A DNA stretch of 7,925 nt. Source: Acidimicrobiia bacterium. Its GTDB lineage: Bacteria; Actinomycetota; Acidimicrobiia; Spongiisociales; JAHEDJ01. Below the pieces are notes generated by a model. The model was not told the DNA's origin and did not search any database. It saw only the letters and a program-made list of their open reading frames with translations. This document shows positions 5,134 through 7,925 of the stretch, in pieces; the first letter of the stretch is position 1; every line of letters starts with the position of its first letter. The position numbers were made by a program, and so were the translations under genes. The stretch is taken from contig JAUVQS010000066.1 of NCBI GenBank assembly GCA_030598025.1, positions 1-7,925 of the forward strand. The letters run 5' to 3'.

Positions 5134-6789
5134 GTGACCAAATATGTATTCGTCACCGGGGGCGTCGTCTCCAGCCTCGGCAAAGGCATCACGGCTGCGT
5201 CACTCGGTCGACTCCTCAAATCACGGGGCCTCAAAGTCGTCCTCCAGAAGCTAGATCCGTATATCAATGTGGATCCCGGGACGATGAATCCTTTCCAGCA
5301 CGGTGAGGTTTTCGTCACCGATGACGGCGGCGAGACCGACCTCGATCTCGGCCATTACGAACGGTTCACCGGCGAGCACTTGCGACGAGATTCCAACGTC
5401 ACCACCGGGTCTATCTACCAGTCGGTGATCCAGAAGGAGCGCCGCGGCGACTACCTCGGCGACACCGTCCAGGTAATTCCGCACATCACCAACGAGATCA
5501 AGTCGCGGGTTCGGCGCCTTGGAGAGATCGACGATGTCGACATGGTGATCACCGAGATCGGCGGCACAGTCGGCGATATCGAAGGACTTCCGTACCTGGA
5601 AGCTATCAGGCAACTGCGGAAAGACGTTGGCCGCGAGAACACGCTCTACATCCACGTGACCCTCGTGCCGTTCATCGCCGCGAGCGATGAGCTGAAATCT
5701 AAGCCCACGCAGCACTCGGTCGCCGAGTTACGGTCGCGCGGCATCCAGCCGGACGTGATCGTGGTGCGATCGGACCGCCCGATCGACGAGCAGGTACGCC
5801 GCAAGATCAGTCTCTTCTGCGACGTCGAAGCGGATGCAGTCATCAACGTGCCGGATGCAAGGGACATCTATGAGGTTCCGTTGACTCTCCGTGATGCCGG
5901 CCTCGACGATGTCGTGATCGATCGCTTGCAGATTGATGCCGGAGAGTCTGATCTTTCATCATGGGAGGCTCTCGTCGCTCGCGCTGCTTCGGTGAAGGAT
6001 GAAGTGACCCTTGGGGTGGTCGGCAAGTACGTTGATCTTCCGGACGCCTACCTCTCGGTGGTTGAGGCGCTGCGACACTCGTCTCTGGCGAATGATGTTC
6101 GTCTCGATCTCCGCTGGGTTCCAAGCGACGATCTTCCAGGTCTACTCGGATCTTCCTATCTCGAGGATCTGGACGGGATCCTGGTACCCGGCGGCTTCGG
6201 CGGCCGCGGGATCGATGGCAAGGTGTTCGCAGCGCGCCACGCACGTGAACAGCGCGTTCCCTATCTGGGTCTGTGCCTCGGCCTCCAATGCGCGGTCATC
6301 GAGATCGCCCGGAATGTCATCGGTTTGAACGAAGCCCATTCCGGGGAGTTCGATCCGACCAGCCCCCACCGGGTGATCGATTTGATGGAGAGCCAGCAGG
6401 ACGTGAACGACCTGGGGGGCACCATGCGCCTCGGTCTCTATGCAGCCAAACTCGCAGAGGGATCGCTGGTACGAAAGCTCTACGGAGAAGAGCTCATCTA
6501 TGAGCGCCACCGGCATCGCTACGAGGTGAACAACCGATACCGCAAAGATCTCGAGAGCGCCGGAGTGCGACTCTCCGGTGTCTCGCCTGATGACCAACTC
6601 GTCGAGGTGATCGAACTGCCGGGACATCCGTTCTTCCTTGCCTCGCAGTTCCACCCCGAGTTCAAGTCTCGACCCGATCAGCCGCATCCGATGTTCCTGG
6701 GATTCATTGAGGCTGCCATCGCCCATCGCAGGGAGCGCCTCGAGCCCGAAGTGGTCGTTGCCGAGCCGGCGACCGTCGAGATTCCCTGA
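5134..6789 (+). CDS. pyrG: CTP synthase (glutamine-hydrolysing)
   Basis: CTP synthase converts UTP, ATP and glutamine to CTP, the last step of pyrimidine nucleotide synthesis, as a cytoplasmic tetramer. The 551-residue product compares with 545 in E. coli. The synthetase domain (about 1-265) opens with TKYVFVTGGVVSSLGKG, where S14-L-G-K17-G is the ATP-binding loop. The class I glutaminase domain follows a linker: G353-G-F-G-G-R-G is the oxyanion region, C381 in L-G-L-C-L-G-L-Q the nucleophile, and H507/E509 in F-H-P-E the rest of the triad. Codons in frame extend upstream to 5098. GTG 5134 was chosen because it gives the family-standard (M)TKYVFVTGG start and lies just downstream of a good -10 element. 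The gene starts 54 bases after recN. In M. tuberculosis, Rv1697 and Rv1698 occupy that interval. Regulation by CTP cannot be judged from this sequence. Confidence 0.98.
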   Translation: MTKYVFVTGGVVSSLGKGITAASLGRLLKSRGLKVVLQKLDPYINVDPGTMNPFQHGEVFVTDDGGETDLDLGHYERFTGEHLRRDSNVTTGSIYQSVIQKERRGDYLGDTVQVIPHITNEIKSRVRRLGEIDDVDMVITEIGGTVGDIEGLPYLEAIRQLRKDVGRENTLYIHVTLVPFIAASDELKSKPTQHSVAELRSRGIQPDVIVVRSDRPIDEQVRRKISLFCDVEADAVINVPDARDIYEVPLTLRDAGLDDVVIDRLQIDAGESDLSSWEALVARAASVKDEVTLGVVGKYVDLPDAYLSVVEALRHSSLANDVRLDLRWVPSDDLPGLLGSSYLEDLDGILVPGGFGGRGIDGKVFAARHAREQRVPYLGLCLGLQCAVIEIARNVIGLNEAHSGEFDPTSPHRVIDLMESQQDVNDLGGTMRLGLYAAKLAEGSLVRKLYGEELIYERHRHRYEVNNRYRKDLESAGVRLSGVSPDDQLVEVIELPGHPFFLASQFHPEFKSRPDQPHPMFLGFIEAAIAHRRERLEPEVVVAEPATVEIP

Positions 6790-6790
6790 G

Positions 6791-7354
6791 GTGGAACAGG
6801 TCCCGGCGGATCTGGTCGGGACTCGAATCGCCGCCCAGGTCGCGTTCCTCTCGGTAGAAGTCGACACGTTTCGCGATCCCGATGGTGTCGAGTTCGACCG
6901 GGTCTCGGTTCGCCACCCGGGAGCGGTGGCGGTCGTCCCCGTACTCGACGGCACCGTCATCCTCCTTCGGCAGTTTCGAACACCACTCCGGGCCATGATG
7001 CTGGAGATCCCGGCCGGCAAGCTCGACGTCGACGGCGAGTCCCCACTGGAGGCGGCCGGTCGTGAATGCGAGGAGGAGATCGGCTACCGGCCCGGCAACC
7101 TCGAACACTTGCGGACCATCCACACGACACCCGGGTTCTCTGATGAGCGGATCGAACTGTATCTCGCCACCGATCTCACCGAGGTGGGAACTCGACCCGA
7201 TGGAGTCGAAGAACATCATTCGGAGATCATCCACTTGACATTTGCCGAAGTTCGAGAGGCCATCGCCGCAGAGGCCATTACCGACGCCAAAACGCTGATC
7301 GGTCTTCAAGACGTGCTGGCACGCCACGATTCGAGCGAAATTTCGACAGGATGA
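6791..7354 (+). CDS. Nudix hydrolase, probable ADP-ribose pyrophosphatase
   Basis: The 187-residue product belongs to the ADP-ribose pyrophosphatase group of Nudix enzymes, which split ADP-ribose into AMP and ribose 5-phosphate using Mg. The Nudix box is G76-K-L-D-V-D-G-E83 followed by R91-E-C-E-E95-E96-I-G-Y. The spacing from the first Gly to Glu83 is one residue longer than the textbook G-x5-E. I recall the same form in the syntenic mycobacterial enzyme Rv1700, which is an ADP-ribose pyrophosphatase. The LLRQFR segment (58-63) and LEIPAGKL before the box are typical of this subgroup. The start is GTG one base after the pyrG stop (TGA-G-GTG), with no clear ribosome site, so translation probably depends on pyrG ribosomes. 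The frame stays open upstream inside pyrG, but that part is a shadow. The stop overlaps the next gene as ATGA. Confidence 0.92.
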   Translation: MEQVPADLVGTRIAAQVAFLSVEVDTFRDPDGVEFDRVSVRHPGAVAVVPVLDGTVILLRQFRTPLRAMMLEIPAGKLDVDGESPLEAAGRECEEEIGYRPGNLEHLRTIHTTPGFSDERIELYLATDLTEVGTRPDGVEEHHSEIIHLTFAEVREAIAAEAITDAKTLIGLQDVLARHDSSEISTG

Positions 7355-7925
7355 TTCTCGAGGACGGAATCGCCGAGTATCTCGCTTCGATTGCGGTCGA
7401 ACGCGGTCTCGCCGCCGCGACGGTTCAGGCATACCGCCGGGATCTGGCCGACTACTCCACCTTTCTGGCCGGGCAGGCACCGACGGCCACACTGATCGAC
7501 GACTTCGTGACGGATCTGTACGAACGAGGCATGGCGCCCGCCACCATTTCCCGTCGGGTGGCGGCGGTGCGGGGATTGCACCGGTTTCTCGTGATCGAGG
7601 GATCCGAATCAGATGATCCGACTTCGATGGTCATGGCGCCACGTCCCGGCCTCCGGCTGCCGAAGGCTCTCGAGATCGATGAGATGGAGCGCCTCATCAC
7701 TGCTCCGGACGCTGGCACTCTTCTTGGGCGCCGCGACCGGGCTCTTCTCGAATTCATGTATGCCTCGGGTACCCGGGTGGCTGAAGTCGTCGGCCTCGAC
7801 CTGATCGATATCGATCTCGAAGACCGAACCGCGCTGGTCACGGGAAAGGGAAGCAAGCACCGGCTCGTTCCGATCGGCGCTCATGCCGTGGTTGCCATCC
7901 AGTCTTATTTGCCGGATCGGCGTAC
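7351..7925 (+). CDS. xerD: XerD-like tyrosine recombinase (partial, cut by window end)
   Basis: The first 191 residues of a tyrosine site-specific recombinase are present; the frame is open to the window edge. The N-terminal SAM-like core-binding domain (about 1-85) contains the typical T24-V-Q-A-Y-R-R-D-L segment and T65-I-S-R-R-V-A-A-V-R. The catalytic domain starts near P104. R142 in Y-A-S-G-T-R-V-A-E and K166 in T-G-K-G-S-K are the first two catalytic residues. Their 24-residue separation equals that of R148 and K172 in E. coli XerD. The H-x-x-R, His and Tyr nucleophile motifs lie beyond the window. Xer recombinases resolve chromosome dimers at dif. The position after the Nudix gene matches Rv1701, and in actinobacteria parA/scpA/scpB-type genes often follow. 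The lack of phage or integron neighbours argues for the housekeeping Xer role. XerC and XerD cannot be separated with certainty from this fragment. The ATG overlaps the Nudix stop. Confidence 0.9.
   Translation, partial: MILEDGIAEYLASIAVERGLAAATVQAYRRDLADYSTFLAGQAPTATLIDDFVTDLYERGMAPATISRRVAAVRGLHRFLVIEGSESDDPTSMVMAPRPGLRLPKALEIDEMERLITAPDAGTLLGRRDRALLEFMYASGTRVAEVVGLDLIDIDLEDRTALVTGKGSKHRLVPIGAHAVVAIQSYLPDRR

Noticed and set aside
6142..7020. Minus-strand open frame of 292 codons opposite pyrG and the Nudix gene
   Set aside because: Low-complexity Ser/Thr/Arg-rich translation with no motif; it is a shadow of two certain genes.
6704..7492. Minus-strand open frame of 262 codons opposite the Nudix gene and xerD start
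   Set aside because: No domain is recognisable, and it runs across a gene junction that is well explained on the plus strand.
7351..7925. Tyrosine recombinase as a sign of a mobile element or integron
   Set aside because: It sits at the conserved Xer position after the Nudix gene, overlaps that gene by four bases, and has no att-like repeats or phage genes near it.

Overview
The window is an ordinary, densely packed chromosomal housekeeping segment of a GC-rich bacterium, most likely an actinomycetote. The order HAD phosphatase, small protein, tlyA, nadK, recN, pyrG, Nudix ADP-ribose pyrophosphatase, tyrosine recombinase matches, as I remember it, the Mycobacterium tuberculosis Rv1692-Rv1701 block. 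Placement below phylum is uncertain. A deep lineage such as Acidimicrobiia would fit the moderate GC and the unusual neighbours, but nothing here proves it.

Layout. Bases 1-158 hold the 3' end of a probable M20-family metallopeptidase, overlapping a NagD-type HAD phosphatase (155-943). A rhomboid intramembrane protease lies on the opposite strand (930-1688); its end overlaps the phosphatase end by 14 bp. A 49-bp divergent gap separates the rhomboid start from a forward operon: a 44-residue acidic protein (1738-1872), tlyA (1869-2651), nadK (2648-3472) and recN (3469-5079), each overlapping the next by four bases. After a 54-bp gap with a good extended -10 promoter comes a second forward operon: pyrG (5134-6789), a Nudix hydrolase (6791-7354) and a xerD-like recombinase (7351 to the edge). 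Almost no sequence is non-coding, and I found no tRNA, rRNA, CRISPR, insertion sequence or prophage signal.

How the genes relate. The set is a linkage of core functions rather than one pathway: ribosome 2'-O-methylation (TlyA), NADP supply (NadK), double-strand break repair (RecN), CTP synthesis (PyrG), ADP-ribose clearance (Nudix) and chromosome dimer resolution (XerD-like). Translational coupling is likely, because five of the gene junctions are NTGA overlaps.

I do not see a previously undescribed system. The observations most worth checking are a probable CTG start codon for tlyA, a conserved-position acidic microprotein in front of it, two candidate promoters placed to give leaderless mRNAs, and a rhomboid gene set antisense into the conserved block.
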